Assembly: GCA_022822305.1 (NCBI GenBank)
Contig: JAJEBY010000003.1
Location: 496,001 to 560,000, forward strand
Length of the DNA: 64,000 bases
Direction of reading: 5' to 3'
DNA from: Anaerolineae bacterium
GTDB lineage: Bacteria; Chloroflexota; Anaerolineae; Aggregatilineales; Phototrophicaceae
Position numbers and translations under genes: made by a program. Below are positions 36,473-45,049 of the stretch, one piece after another; positions within the stretch are counted from its first letter, which is position 1; each line of letters opens with the position of its first letter. The notes beneath the pieces are model-generated. The model worked only from the letters and a program-made list of their open reading frames with translations. It had not been told where the DNA came from and ran no database searches.

Positions 36473-37666
36473 TCAAGTTGATGCGATGTGCGCCAGGATT
36501 TTGTCGGCGCGGGCTGACCAGGTGAATTCTGACAGTGCCTTTTCACGCGCGGTTTCGCCCAACCGAGCGCGCAGCTCTGGATCATCGCGCAGGCGCGCAA
36601 TCGCCGCTGTCCACGCCGCTATATCATCAGGCGGGCAGAGCAGCGCCGACGCTTCGTCGACCACGACATCAGACCAGCCCGGCAGGTCGGAAGCGACAAT
36701 GGCGCGGCCAGCAGCCATATATTCAAAGAGTTTCAACGGCGATGTATATCGCGCGAACTGCCGCGTCGCCGGATGCGGCATGGCGCAGATATCCAGAGCG
36801 CTCAGGAACATCGGCGCCTCGCCCGGCGGCGTCCGTCCAACCGAGTGAAACTCTGAGGCATCCCGCCCAAAGCTGACCCACGCCTCCCGAAGCTGATCCG
36901 CATCCGCAACATCCGCGCCAACCAGCGCCAAATGACACTCCGGCGTTTTCGCAACAGCTTGCAACAGCATACCGACGCCCTTGTCCAGGCCGATCATACG
37001 CAGGCTGCCGAGGTATCCGACCATGAGCGCGCCCTCGTCCCAGCCAACACGCCGGCGGGCGGCCGGGCGATCCGGCAGATTTTCGAAGCGCGCTCGCTTG
37101 ACGCCGTCGTGAGCCACTATGACGCGGGCGGGATCGGCGCCCCGCAGCTCGACGAGATCAGCGCGCAGCTGCGAGGTGATAGCGATGATGCTGCCGGCTC
37201 GGCGGCAAACGCGGGCCTGCAGAGCGCCGGCGCGGTCCGAGGACGGGAATAGATGCGCTTCGTAAGCGACCTTGTCTTTGCCCTTCAGCCAACTCATCAG
37301 CGCGAGGAGCAATTCATCGCGGCTGTAATAGATGTCGGCGCGGACAAATGGCAAACATAGCAGCATGACCGTGGCATAGGTGATCTGCAGCAGATAGAAA
37401 GCCAGTCGCGCTCCGGCGCTATCAGGCCGAAAGATGGGGAAAATATCGAGACAGGGAACGCGGCGAATCGCGAAATTGCGGGCGACGCCGTAATAGGCGT
37501 AGGGATCTTGAACGCGCCGCATGTCGCGCGTATTCCAGCGCCGCGCCACCCATAGCGTCACCTCACAGCCGGCCTCGGCGAAGGCTTCGCAATTCTGCAT
37601 GATCTGCAAGCCGTGCGCACGTTCCGTGGGCAGGCGCATCAGCGAGACATAGACCAGTTTGGGCAT
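36473..37666 (-). CDS. GT4-family glycosyltransferase
   Basis: 397 residues. GT-B fold: the N-terminal lobe begins LVYVSLMRLPTERAHGLQIMQNCEAF, and the C-terminal lobe has the donor-binding pattern PHPATRQFARYTSPLKLFEYMAAGRAIVASDLPGWSDV, with Glu in the EX7E-like segment KLFEYMAAG. GT4 enzymes use nucleotide sugars to build polysaccharides or glycolipids in the cytoplasm. It is followed on the same strand, with 18 bases between, by the MFS transporter at 37685. Confidence 0.9.
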   Translation of the reverse strand: MPKLVYVSLMRLPTERAHGLQIMQNCEAFAEAGCEVTLWVARRWNTRDMRRVQDPYAYYGVARNFAIRRVPCLDIFPIFRPDSAGARLAFYLLQITYATVMLLCLPFVRADIYYSRDELLLALMSWLKGKDKVAYEAHLFPSSDRAGALQARVCRRAGSIIAITSQLRADLVELRGADPARVIVAHDGVKRARFENLPDRPAARRRVGWDEGALMVGYLGSLRMIGLDKGVGMLLQAVAKTPECHLALVGADVADADQLREAWVSFGRDASEFHSVGRTPPGEAPMFLSALDICAMPHPATRQFARYTSPLKLFEYMAAGRAIVASDLPGWSDVVVDEASALLCPPDDIAAWTAAIARLRDDPELRARLGETAREKALSEFTWSARADKILAHIAST

Positions 37667-37684
37667 GGGAACTACACCCGTATT

Positions 37685-38923
37685 TCAAGCGCGCTTGGAT
37701 TGGCGGGGCAGCATCATGCTCAATACGCCCGCAACGGCGAGCATGACGGCGACAACGTGGAAAGTGTTGGACAAGCCGATTTGGTCGGATACCGCGCCGA
37801 TGACCAGCGTGCCGATGGCGCCGGTGCCAAAGATGAAACCGAGGATAGCGCCGGAGGCGAAACCCTTGCGCATCGGGATCAAGTCTTGCGCCATCACCAC
37901 GATCAGACTGTGCGCGCCGCCGGAGAATCCGCCAGCCGCGATCGCCAAACCATAGGCGAGCGCTCCGTCAAATGCGGGCAAGAAATAGAAAGCCGGCGCC
38001 GAGAAGATCATGCTGAACATCATCACTTTGCGCCGATCGAATCGATCCGCCATCCGCCCAAACAAGAGGCCGGAAAAAGCGGACGCAATCCAGTAAGAAC
38101 TGGTGATGGTGCCGTAGGCGGCGGGATCCCAGCCTTTCTGTTCGAAGAGCAGAGGCACGAACGCCACCGATCCTTGCTGCCCGAATCCGCGTAGAATCAC
38201 AACAGCGCCCAAGATGATGAAGGCCAACATCGGAAAATGATCGCCTTTGCCATTGGCCGGATCTTCCTGACGCTTTGCCCGCTGCAGATGATGTTCATGA
38301 TGCTTGGGGATATGCGTCGCCATCAGCAGGAAGCCGGGGATGGCGGCCACCCAGAGTATGATGATGGGTGACAAGTTGTTCTGGATGCCGAAGTAATGCG
38401 CGCCGACGGTTTGACCCAGCGTACCCAGCAAATCGGGATTGGCCTGATCGAGCAAAATGCCGGCGATGGCCGGCCCCAGCGCCAGCCCGGTCTGCCCCAT
38501 TAAGAAGAACCAGGCCATGTTGAACGCCGAGCGGCTCGGCGCCGATTCCGCCGCGTGCAGCGCGCCGACCGGATGCAAGGCGCCGCTGCCAATGGGCGCC
38601 AGCACCAGCGGGAAGAACATCAGCCAGTATTGCCGCGTCACCATCGCCAGCGTGATAGCCAGCGTGAACATGCCAACGTGGAAGACCAGACCGAGCGAAC
38701 CGATCCAGCGTCCGCCGCTGCGATCGGCCATGATGCCGAAGAAGGGTTGGGTCAATGCGCCCAGCAGCTGTGACAAGCTGACGGCAAGCCCAATCTGCGC
38801 ATTGCTCATCGGCAGCATGCTCGCGGCCAGGAAGGTCAACACAACTGGCACCATCGAGGCGAAGATGTCGTTGGTTAGATGACCGATGCCGACCGACCAA
38901 AGCAAGCGTAGATGACGGGGCAT
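37685..38923 (-). CDS. MFS transporter, fosmidomycin-resistance-like
   Basis: 412 residues from ATG 38923 (MPRHLRLL), since the 28 codons before it look non-coding. Twelve helices. Motif A-like loops GIMADRSGGRW and GRMADRFDRRK mark both halves. The overall pattern (ALTQPFFGIMADRSG; GSGALHPVGALHAAESAPSRSAFNMAWF) resembles the Fsr/fosmidomycin-resistance group. Cytoplasmic His-rich loop HIPKHHEHHLQ between helices 6 and 7. Substrate unknown. Confidence 0.88.
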   Translation of the reverse strand: MPRHLRLLWSVGIGHLTNDIFASMVPVVLTFLAASMLPMSNAQIGLAVSLSQLLGALTQPFFGIMADRSGGRWIGSLGLVFHVGMFTLAITLAMVTRQYWLMFFPLVLAPIGSGALHPVGALHAAESAPSRSAFNMAWFFLMGQTGLALGPAIAGILLDQANPDLLGTLGQTVGAHYFGIQNNLSPIIILWVAAIPGFLLMATHIPKHHEHHLQRAKRQEDPANGKGDHFPMLAFIILGAVVILRGFGQQGSVAFVPLLFEQKGWDPAAYGTITSSYWIASAFSGLLFGRMADRFDRRKVMMFSMIFSAPAFYFLPAFDGALAYGLAIAAGGFSGGAHSLIVVMAQDLIPMRKGFASGAILGFIFGTGAIGTLVIGAVSDQIGLSNTFHVVAVMLAVAGVLSMMLPRQSKRA

Positions 38924-39027
38924 ATCAACCGTTTCCGAAAAATATCCAGCAATGATAGCTTTGTCAGCCGCAGTTGAGAATGCGTAGCTTTCGCCGCACA
39001 ATTGCACCGAACGCTTTTGCGGAATGT

Positions 39028-39366
39028 CTATGGCAAGGATTCAATTGTTCGTGTGATTTCTGCCCGGCTGATTGAAGATTCTTCAGTTTTAGAGTAGATT
39101 CGAATCAATCTTATAGTGGTTTCGTTCTCCACGATATACAGAACGCGGAAACCGCCGGATTTCCCGCGTTTCGCAGAACGATTCGTCAGCCGAACCTTGC
39201 GGACTTCCCTATCGACACCAACGATCCGTTCGCCATGTATACCGAGTTGCTCAAAGTCTTCTATCATTACCTGTAAGTCTCTATATATGAGACGGTACTT
39301 CTTTCTGAGTCTCTTGACATCGCGATCGAAGTCAGGCTCCGAGATTATGAGGAGCGATTGCGACAA
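39028..39366 (-). CDS. RelE/ParE-superfamily toxin (HigB-like)
   Basis: 112 residues with TTG start at 39366, after GGAGGA that overlaps the end of the upstream gene. The pattern KVRLTNRSAKRGKSGGFRVLYIVE ... IRLIRIYSKTEES matches RelE-like toxins that cut or bind mRNA at the ribosome. Five bases separate it from the partner gene at 39372, in the order antitoxin then toxin. Expression is probably coupled by translation. Confidence 0.8.
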   Translation of the reverse strand: MSQSLLIISEPDFDRDVKRLRKKYRLIYRDLQVMIEDFEQLGIHGERIVGVDREVRKVRLTNRSAKRGKSGGFRVLYIVENETTIRLIRIYSKTEESSISRAEITRTIESLP

Positions 39367-39371
39367 TGTGT

Positions 39372-39722
39372 CTATTCCTCCAACTCGTCCAGCAGTTCTT
39401 GAATTGGCCTGCCCAGCCCGGCCAGCGCCTGCAAATAGCCTTCCTTGATGCCTGCCAGAATCTCCTGCCTGGTCGGCTCGCGGTATGGTTCATCGTCTTG
39501 CGCAAACTCGTCTGAGTTTTCCGGTGGCTGGCTGTATCCCACGGCTTCGAATTCCGCTTGCGCCTCTCTTAACACCGCGGCTATCTCTTCATCGCTGGGC
39601 TCGCCGAAAATCTCATCGTACAATGCCCGCAATTGCTCCTCTGAAAGCGAATCCAAATCCAAATCCGCCACTCTCTGTCGATCAGACGAACGCGTTGTCT
39701 TCACTTCGGACTTTTGATTCAT
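39372..39722 (-). CDS. Probable antitoxin partner of the RelE-like toxin
   Basis: 116 residues from ATG 39722, GGAGG 5 bases upstream (GTG 39725 also possible). Very acidic and helical, with blocks DLDLDSLSEEQLRALYDEIFGE and REPTRQEILAGIKEGYLQAL. No named DNA-binding fold is obvious; an acidic partner upstream of a RelE-like toxin is typical of an antitoxin. The identification rests mainly on position. Confidence 0.65.
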   Translation of the reverse strand: MNQKSEVKTTRSSDRQRVADLDLDSLSEEQLRALYDEIFGEPSDEEIAAVLREAQAEFEAVGYSQPPENSDEFAQDDEPYREPTRQEILAGIKEGYLQALAGLGRPIQELLDELEE

Positions 39723-39854
39723 CACCGCCTCCGTTCGGCTGCGATTGATTTGCCTGGCTGGATTATAGCCCGGCGCCGCTATTCTTCCTATGCGGTAAGA
39801 TATGCCGACCGTTAGCGCGTCATAACAAACATCTCACACCGAAACGGACAAGCG

Positions 39855-40673
39855 ATGACAGTAGACTACGACAATCTTCAGCCAGTTCCGCAGCGCGACG
39901 AACCCTACCACATCGTGGTGACGGCAGCGCATCACGATGACATCGAATTCGGCGCGGCGGGCAGCGTAGCGCGCTGGATCAAAGACGAAGGCGCCAGCGT
40001 GACTTACATCATCGTCACCGATGGCGGCTCCGGCAGCAACGACCCTGACTTGACGCGGCGGCAAATTATCGACATCCGGCGCGACGAGCAGTTGGCGGCG
40101 GCGGCGGCGGTCGGCGTCAGCGACGTGCGCTTCCTGGGATATCCAGACGGCACGCTGCAAGCGACGTTGGATGTGCGGCGCGATATCACGCGCGTCATCC
40201 GCGAGACCAAGCCCTATCGCGTGCTGGCGCAAGATCCGAGCACGATGATGGTGCGTAACAGTTACATCAATCATCCCGATCATCGCGCCGCCGGTGAAGC
40301 GACGCTCTACGCGGTCTTCCCCAGCGCGGAGACCCGTCCCATCTTTCCCGAGCTGCTGGCAGAGGGATTGGAGCCGCACAAAGTTGGCGAGCTGTATTTG
40401 AATCTGACGATGGCGCCGACGCATTACCACGATATCAGCAGCGTCATCGAATTGAAGATGGCGGCATTGGCCGCGCATGTCTCGCAGATCGGCGCCGGCG
40501 AAGACTTCGAAAATGGCGTCAAGAAATGGGTCATGCAGAGCAATCGCGATGGCGGCAAGATGGTGGGCGTGGAATACGCCGAATACTATCGCGTGCTAAA
40601 ATTCGATGAGGAGCGCAAGAGCTGGTACGACGAGGAGATGGAGCGCCTGCAAGCCGCCGCGGCAGGGGATTAG
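39855..40673 (+). CDS. PIG-L/LmbE-family deacetylase
   Basis: 272 residues. The zinc motif AHHDDIE (residues 25-31, His26-x-Asp28-Asp29) and the later HPDHRAAG are diagnostic. FLGYPDG completes the substrate site. These metalloenzymes remove N-acetyl groups from GlcNAc-type substrates (GlcNAc-PI, mycothiol or bacillithiol precursors, lincomycin steps). Which substrate is meant cannot be seen. It stands apart from thiol-biosynthesis genes in this window. Confidence 0.9.
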   Translation: MTVDYDNLQPVPQRDEPYHIVVTAAHHDDIEFGAAGSVARWIKDEGASVTYIIVTDGGSGSNDPDLTRRQIIDIRRDEQLAAAAAVGVSDVRFLGYPDGTLQATLDVRRDITRVIRETKPYRVLAQDPSTMMVRNSYINHPDHRAAGEATLYAVFPSAETRPIFPELLAEGLEPHKVGELYLNLTMAPTHYHDISSVIELKMAALAAHVSQIGAGEDFENGVKKWVMQSNRDGGKMVGVEYAEYYRVLKFDEERKSWYDEEMERLQAAAAGD

Positions 40674-40719
40674 CGTCCTGCTTTCGCGGCGGCGAAGTGA
40701 CAATTGAAACGGAGACAAT

Positions 40720-40953
40720 ATGACAGCGCGCGCCAAAATCACCGTCATCGTGTTTATTGCCGTAGCACTCATGGGCAGCTTGCTGATTGCGGCCATCTAC
40801 GCCCAAGATCTCGCCCAGCGCCTGCAGAGCATTGCGCCCGCGCTAAGCCCAATCGATCAGATTGTCGTCGACGTCATTTGCGCCTTCCGTGATCAGCTGC
40901 TCACTGGCGTCGAGCATGCGCGTCTGACCTTGTATTGCACAGCCGGCATTTGA
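40720..40953 (+). CDS. Small protein with an N-terminal membrane helix
   Basis: 77 residues, ATG with GGAG 5 bases upstream. A single hydrophobic stretch (ITVIVFIAVALMGSLLIAAIYA) may be a signal anchor or signal peptide. The rest (QDLAQRLQSIAPALSPIDQIVVD) is amphipathic. No family recognised. It follows the PIG-L gene by 46 bases. Confidence 0.55.
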   Translation: MTARAKITVIVFIAVALMGSLLIAAIYAQDLAQRLQSIAPALSPIDQIVVDVICAFRDQLLTGVEHARLTLYCTAGI

Positions 40954-41057
40954 CTCGGCGGCGATGCCGACGCATGATGGCCGGAAGGCAATTGCCCCAT
41001 CGCCTTCATTGACGCTACAATAGCCGCGTTAACCGCATATAGCAAAGAAGGACGAAC

Positions 41058-41933
41058 ATGATTCTTACCACATATCAAACTGCAGACGGCGTCGGCATCG
41101 GCATCAAGACCGAGCGCGGCATTCTGGATGTGGCGGCGGCGGTCGCCGCGACGGGCGCCAACTGTCCCGCCAGCGCGGATGAAGTCTACGCCGCCGGGCT
41201 GGCTGCGCTGCCGGCTCTGGCGGAATTGGCAGACGCGGCCACTGACGCTGCGCTCTATCTCGACGAAAGCGATTTGACCTGCGCGCCGGTCGTGCCCAAC
41301 CCGGGCAAGATCATCTGCGTCGGCTTGAACTATCGCAAGCACGCCGAGGAAACCGGAGGGGAAGCGCCCGAATTCCCAATACTTTTCAGCAAATTCAATA
41401 ATTCGCTGGCGGCGCCCAACGAGGATATCCCCATGCAAGCCGATTGGGGCAAAGTCGATTACGAATCCGAACTGGGCGTGGTCATGGGCAAGACGGCGCG
41501 CAACGTCACCGAAGCGGAAGCGCTCGAATATGTGCTCGGCTATTGCAATATGAACGATTTCAGCGAGCGCGAACTGCAGCTGCGCAGCGGTCAATGGCTG
41601 CTGGGCAAGACCCTGGACAAATTCCTGCCCATCGGTCCCTACGTGGTCACCGCCGACGACATCGCCGATCCGCAAAATCTGACGATCAAGGGTTGGTTCA
41701 ATGGCGAGCTGCGGCAAAACAGCAACACGGCCGATATGATCTTCAGCGTGGCCGAAGTGATCGCCTATGCCAGCAAAGTCATGACGCTCGATCCCGGCGA
41801 CATCATCAGCACCGGCACGCCCGAAGGCGTGATCATGGGCATGGATCCGTCGGTCTGGATGCAGCCGGGCGATGAATATGTCGTCGAGGTCGAAGGCTTG
41901 GGCAGGCTGGCTAATCGAATGGTCGAGGCCTAA
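41058..41933 (+). CDS. Fumarylacetoacetate hydrolase-family protein
   Basis: 291 residues, GAAGGACGAAC ribosome region before the ATG. The FAH core begins at ICVGLNYRKHAEETG; the acidic metal ligands lie in DYESELGVVMG, and GDIISTGTPEGVI is the conserved C-terminal motif. Such enzymes hydrolyse C-C bonds of 2,4-diketo acids, including those made in non-phosphorylated sugar-acid breakdown. The epimerase gene starts 2 bases after its stop, so the two are translationally linked, which favours a sugar-acid pathway. Confidence 0.92.
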   Translation: MILTTYQTADGVGIGIKTERGILDVAAAVAATGANCPASADEVYAAGLAALPALAELADAATDAALYLDESDLTCAPVVPNPGKIICVGLNYRKHAEETGGEAPEFPILFSKFNNSLAAPNEDIPMQADWGKVDYESELGVVMGKTARNVTEAEALEYVLGYCNMNDFSERELQLRSGQWLLGKTLDKFLPIGPYVVTADDIADPQNLTIKGWFNGELRQNSNTADMIFSVAEVIAYASKVMTLDPGDIISTGTPEGVIMGMDPSVWMQPGDEYVVEVEGLGRLANRMVEA

Positions 41934-41935
41934 TC

Positions 41936-42880
41936 ATGGCGGATACCTATCTCGTTACCGGCGGCATGGGCTGCATCGGCGCCTGGTCGCTCTATCATTT
42001 GCGCCAAGCCGGATTGAAGGCGGTCAACTTCGACCTAAGCGACGATCGACATCGCATCAATTGGCTGCTGAGCGCGGAAGAACAAGCCGATATCACTTTC
42101 TTGCAAGGCGATCTGCGCGATACCGACGCCGTCAAACGCGTATTCGCCGAGCACGAAATCACGCGCGTCATCCACCTGGCGGCGCTGCAGGTGCCCTTTT
42201 GTCGCGCCGATCCGGTCTTGGGCGCCCAGGTCAATGTCGTCGGCACGGTCAATATCTTCGAAGCGGCGCGCGAACATGGCGTGAATCACATCGCTTTCGC
42301 CTCGTCCATCGGCGTCTATGGACCGCCGTCGGAATTCCCGCCCGGTCTCGTGGCCAACGACGCGCCCCAGCATCCGCGCACGCTCTATGGCGCCTACAAA
42401 GCTTGCACCGAGGATACGGCCACGGTCTACTATTACGACTACGGCATCTCCAGCACAACCCTGCGTCCCTACACAGTTTACGGCGTCGGGCGCAATCAGG
42501 GCATGACCAGCGAGCCGACCAAAGCGCTGGTGGCGGCGGCTAAAGGGCAGCCCTATCACGTCCCCTTCAGCGGCACGATGCAATTCCAACTGGCATCGGA
42601 TGTGGCGCGGCAATTCATCCTGGCGGCGCAGCAACCGCTCGACGGCGCTTTCGGATTCAACCTGGGCGGGACGCCGGCAACGGTGAATGACTTCGTCGAT
42701 ATCGCCGGCGACATTTTGCCCGATGCGCGCATCGAGGTGGCGGATAATCCCTTGCCCTACCCCGAGGGCTTTGACGATAGCGCGCTGCGCGACGCGCTGG
42801 GCACGGTGTATGACACGCCGCTTCCGGATGGCATCGCGGAGACAATCGCGCATATTCAGCGGCTGGGGGAAAGAATCTAA
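41936..42880 (+). CDS. NAD-dependent epimerase/dehydratase
   Basis: 314 residues. Extended SDR: cofactor motif TGGMGCIG (8-15), catalytic Tyr151 and Lys155 (YGAYK), and Ser124/125 near FASSIGVYG. The members act on sugar nucleotides, or as aldose/uronate dehydrogenases. It is directly downstream of the FAH hydrolase, so oxidation of a free sugar or uronate is as likely as a nucleotide-sugar epimerisation. Confidence 0.92.
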   Translation: MADTYLVTGGMGCIGAWSLYHLRQAGLKAVNFDLSDDRHRINWLLSAEEQADITFLQGDLRDTDAVKRVFAEHEITRVIHLAALQVPFCRADPVLGAQVNVVGTVNIFEAAREHGVNHIAFASSIGVYGPPSEFPPGLVANDAPQHPRTLYGAYKACTEDTATVYYYDYGISSTTLRPYTVYGVGRNQGMTSEPTKALVAAAKGQPYHVPFSGTMQFQLASDVARQFILAAQQPLDGAFGFNLGGTPATVNDFVDIAGDILPDARIEVADNPLPYPEGFDDSALRDALGTVYDTPLPDGIAETIAHIQRLGERI

Positions 42881-42881
42881 C

Positions 42882-42898
42882 CACCGAGGACACAGCGT
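42882..42898. repeat. Dispersed CCACCGAGGACACAG-type element
   Basis: CCACCGAGGACACAGCG just after the epimerase stop; a sister copy at about 32239-32255 and an inverted-orientation relative (45001-45026) are seen. The pattern is like short intergenic repeats common in several phyla. Confidence 0.45.
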
Positions 42899-42958
42899 GC
42901 GCTGAGAACGACTTGTCCGTAGGAGCAAACCAGCATTAAGACACTTTGTTCGCTTCTC

Positions 42959-44170
42959 TTGGTTATATGGTGCTTCCTCTGGTTTGCGATACCCGCCTAC
43001 GCTGCGGATATCGCGGTTGATGAAGAATGCAGCCTGGCCGATGCCATCACAGCCGCGAACACGGATGACGAGGTCGGCAGCTGTCCCCCAGGCAATGGAG
43101 CGGATGTGATTATGCTGTCGGCGGATGTAGTACTCGCAGCGGAACTGCCGAGCATCACCACTGAGATGACCATCAAAGGCGCTGGCTTCAGCATCAGTGG
43201 CGAAGGCGCATACCGAGTCTTTTACGTGGAAGCCAGCGGGAATCTGACCATCGAGCGCTTGAAGCTTCAAGACGGCAGGTCCGGGCCAGAGGCGGCGCCC
43301 GACTTGTGGCAAGGCGACGGCGGCGCCATTTACAACGAAGGCACGCTATTGATAAGCGACAGCGTGTTCTCAGATAATGCGGCCGCAAAAGGAGGCGCGA
43401 TTTTCAACAGCGGAGCATTAGGCGTCATTCGCAGCACATTCTATCAAAACTCGGCTTACATAGGCGCCGGCGCCATCGTTAACGCTGCTGGTGCGGAATT
43501 GGTTGTCCGAAAATGCACCTTTGGTTTCAATTCTAGCCATTTTGCTGGAGCGCTGGGCAATCTCGGCGAGCTAGATCTGACAGACAGTGTGTTCGAAGGT
43601 AATCGAGCTGACTTCGGTGGCGCAATTCACAGTATAGGAAAGTCTGTAGTTCATGGCAGCTTATTCACATTCAACGTCGCCGAAGACGGCGGCGCAATAA
43701 TAAACTCTGGCGATCAAACTATCCTCGATAGCGACTTCATTGGGAACGCTGCTGTGCAGACGGGCGGTGCGATTCTCAATACCGGGAGTCTAAGTATTGT
43801 CCGAGCCCTCTTTTCACGCAACGTTGCCGGAGCGGGCGGAGCAAATATCTTACTGGGAACATCCGTAAGCTACCTACCGAATGTTGCTGGCTGGGGTGGC
43901 GCAATCTTTAACAGACAAGCCGGAGACATACAGGCCAGCCAAATTGTCTTTGAATCGAACGCTGACGCGTCGGGCAGAGCCATATCCAATGGCGGCAAAC
44001 TCTGTTTACTGAACAGCGAATTCACGGCTAAAGCAATTGGCCAGTTGGGTGGGGCCGTATTGAGCAGCGGAGGCGTAACCAGTGGCGACTGCTGTACGAC
44101 ATCGCGCGACTGGCCCGCGCATGGCCCAGCCTGCGACATCGGCGCGACTGAGTTTGTGCCTGAGCAATAG
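42959..44170 (+). CDS. CSLREX-type secreted beta-helix protein
   Basis: 403 residues from TTG 42959. The CSLREX-like motif DEECSLADAITAAN follows a signal peptide ending in AYA-A. The body is a right-handed beta-helix made of repeated units of the type GGAIxNxGxLxIxxSxFxxNxA. The C-terminus ends in CDIGATEF, a motif usual in this family. Such proteins sit on the outside of the cell and are thought to be adhesins or polysaccharide-binding. Reading upstream, an in-frame ATT at 42935 with AGGAG 9 bases before it would give a better signal peptide (IKTLCSLLLVIWCFLWFAIPAYA). A remnant of a second member lies at 44891-44971. Confidence 0.82.
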   Translation: MVIWCFLWFAIPAYAADIAVDEECSLADAITAANTDDEVGSCPPGNGADVIMLSADVVLAAELPSITTEMTIKGAGFSISGEGAYRVFYVEASGNLTIERLKLQDGRSGPEAAPDLWQGDGGAIYNEGTLLISDSVFSDNAAAKGGAIFNSGALGVIRSTFYQNSAYIGAGAIVNAAGAELVVRKCTFGFNSSHFAGALGNLGELDLTDSVFEGNRADFGGAIHSIGKSVVHGSLFTFNVAEDGGAIINSGDQTILDSDFIGNAAVQTGGAILNTGSLSIVRALFSRNVAGAGGANILLGTSVSYLPNVAGWGGAIFNRQAGDIQASQIVFESNADASGRAISNGGKLCLLNSEFTAKAIGQLGGAVLSSGGVTSGDCCTTSRDWPAHGPACDIGATEFVPEQ

Positions 44171-44240
44171 TGCGGCAGCTAAAGTGACCCAAGGCCGGGC
44201 AAATGAATTAAGCGGGATTCCACGCGCTCGTTGAGTGGAT

Positions 44241-44825
44241 TTAGCTCGGTTCTTCGACCGGAAACAGTCGCGCCATTTCCAGTTCGAAGCCGGGCAGCAC
44301 ATCCTCGCCGGAAAGCGCGCCGTCTTGACCGACGAATTCGATATCGAGGAGCGAGCCGTCCGCGGCGCGGCAGACATCGACGCCTTTTTCGGCGGGCAGC
44401 ACGATCCACACTAACCGTGAGCCGTTGTCCAAATAGACTTGCGCCTTGCGGCGGAGCTGCGCTAGTGTCTCGCTGGGCGAAGCGATCTCGACCGCCAAGT
44501 CCGGCATGACAGATAGAAATTCGTCCTCGGGTTGATCCCGCAAGCGCGCGTGGCTGACATAGGCGACATCCGGCGCGAGCAGCGTGCTCCGATCGCCGGG
44601 CGGATAGTAGCCCACTTCAGTGTTTACTTCGCCCAGGTCATATTCTTCGATGAATCGCATTAGAATTCCGCCAATACGTATAGCAAGCCTGCCATGCATG
44701 CGCCTAACCGGTGACATCTCAAATAGCTCTCCATCAATCAAGTAAAACCGGCGGCGGTTGTATTCTGGCGTGCGAAGCAAATGCTGGATGCTATCGACCG
44801 TGTACAGTTGCTGTTGAATTGCCAT
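44241..44825 (-). CDS. Uma2-family (DUF820) putative endonuclease, copy 1
   Basis: 194 residues. The PD-(D/E)XK-like Uma2 core is visible: YLIDGELFEMSP, LAPDVAYV and VEIASPSETLAQLRRKAQVYL. Uma2 proteins are very numerous in cyanobacteria and Chloroflexota; their cellular role is unknown. It lies between the intact CSLREX gene and a remnant of a second one. The other copy is at 55782. Confidence 0.88.
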   Translation of the reverse strand: MAIQQQLYTVDSIQHLLRTPEYNRRRFYLIDGELFEMSPVRRMHGRLAIRIGGILMRFIEEYDLGEVNTEVGYYPPGDRSTLLAPDVAYVSHARLRDQPEDEFLSVMPDLAVEIASPSETLAQLRRKAQVYLDNGSRLVWIVLPAEKGVDVCRAADGSLLDIEFVGQDGALSGEDVLPGFELEMARLFPVEEPS

Positions 44826-44890
44826 CTCGACCGTTGCCTTGCGCTACGATTGCGCCTAGTTTAGCATACCGGCGTCGCGGCTCGCAATGA

Positions 44891-44971
44891 ACGAATGTCT
44901 GGCCGATTACAAGTTCCTTTATTGGTGCAGCCTGCGACATCGGCGCGATAGAATACGTACTAGTAAAGTAG
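44891..44971 (+). pseudogene. C-terminal remnant of a second CSLREX-type protein
   Basis: After a TGA (44888-44890), a frame reads TNVWPITSSFIGAACDIGAIEY and ends at TAG 44969-44971. The motif ACDIGAIEY mirrors the ACDIGATEF end of the intact gene at 42959-44170. At DNA level 'cctgcgacatcggcgcga' is shared by both. Everything upstream of this tail is gone and replaced by the Uma2 gene on the other strand. Confidence 0.65.
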
Positions 44972-45000
44972 TGGTCCAGCAGGTGAAAGCGCTCCGCTTT

Positions 45001-45026
45001 CCTCTGTGTATTCTGTGTCTCTGTAG
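45001..45026. repeat. CCTCTGTG..CTGTGTCTCTGTAG dispersed element
   Basis: A sequence with repeated CTGTGT units, 24 bases before the sppA start. It resembles the reverse complement of the CCACCGAGGACACAG elements at 42882 and 32239. Confidence 0.45.
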
Positions 45027-45049
45027 CGAAAAAACAGGAATCCCACGCT

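Noticed and set aside
42035..43312. A 425-codon minus-strand frame across the epimerase and CSLREX genes.
   Set aside because: It spans two clear genes and shows only shadow-type composition.
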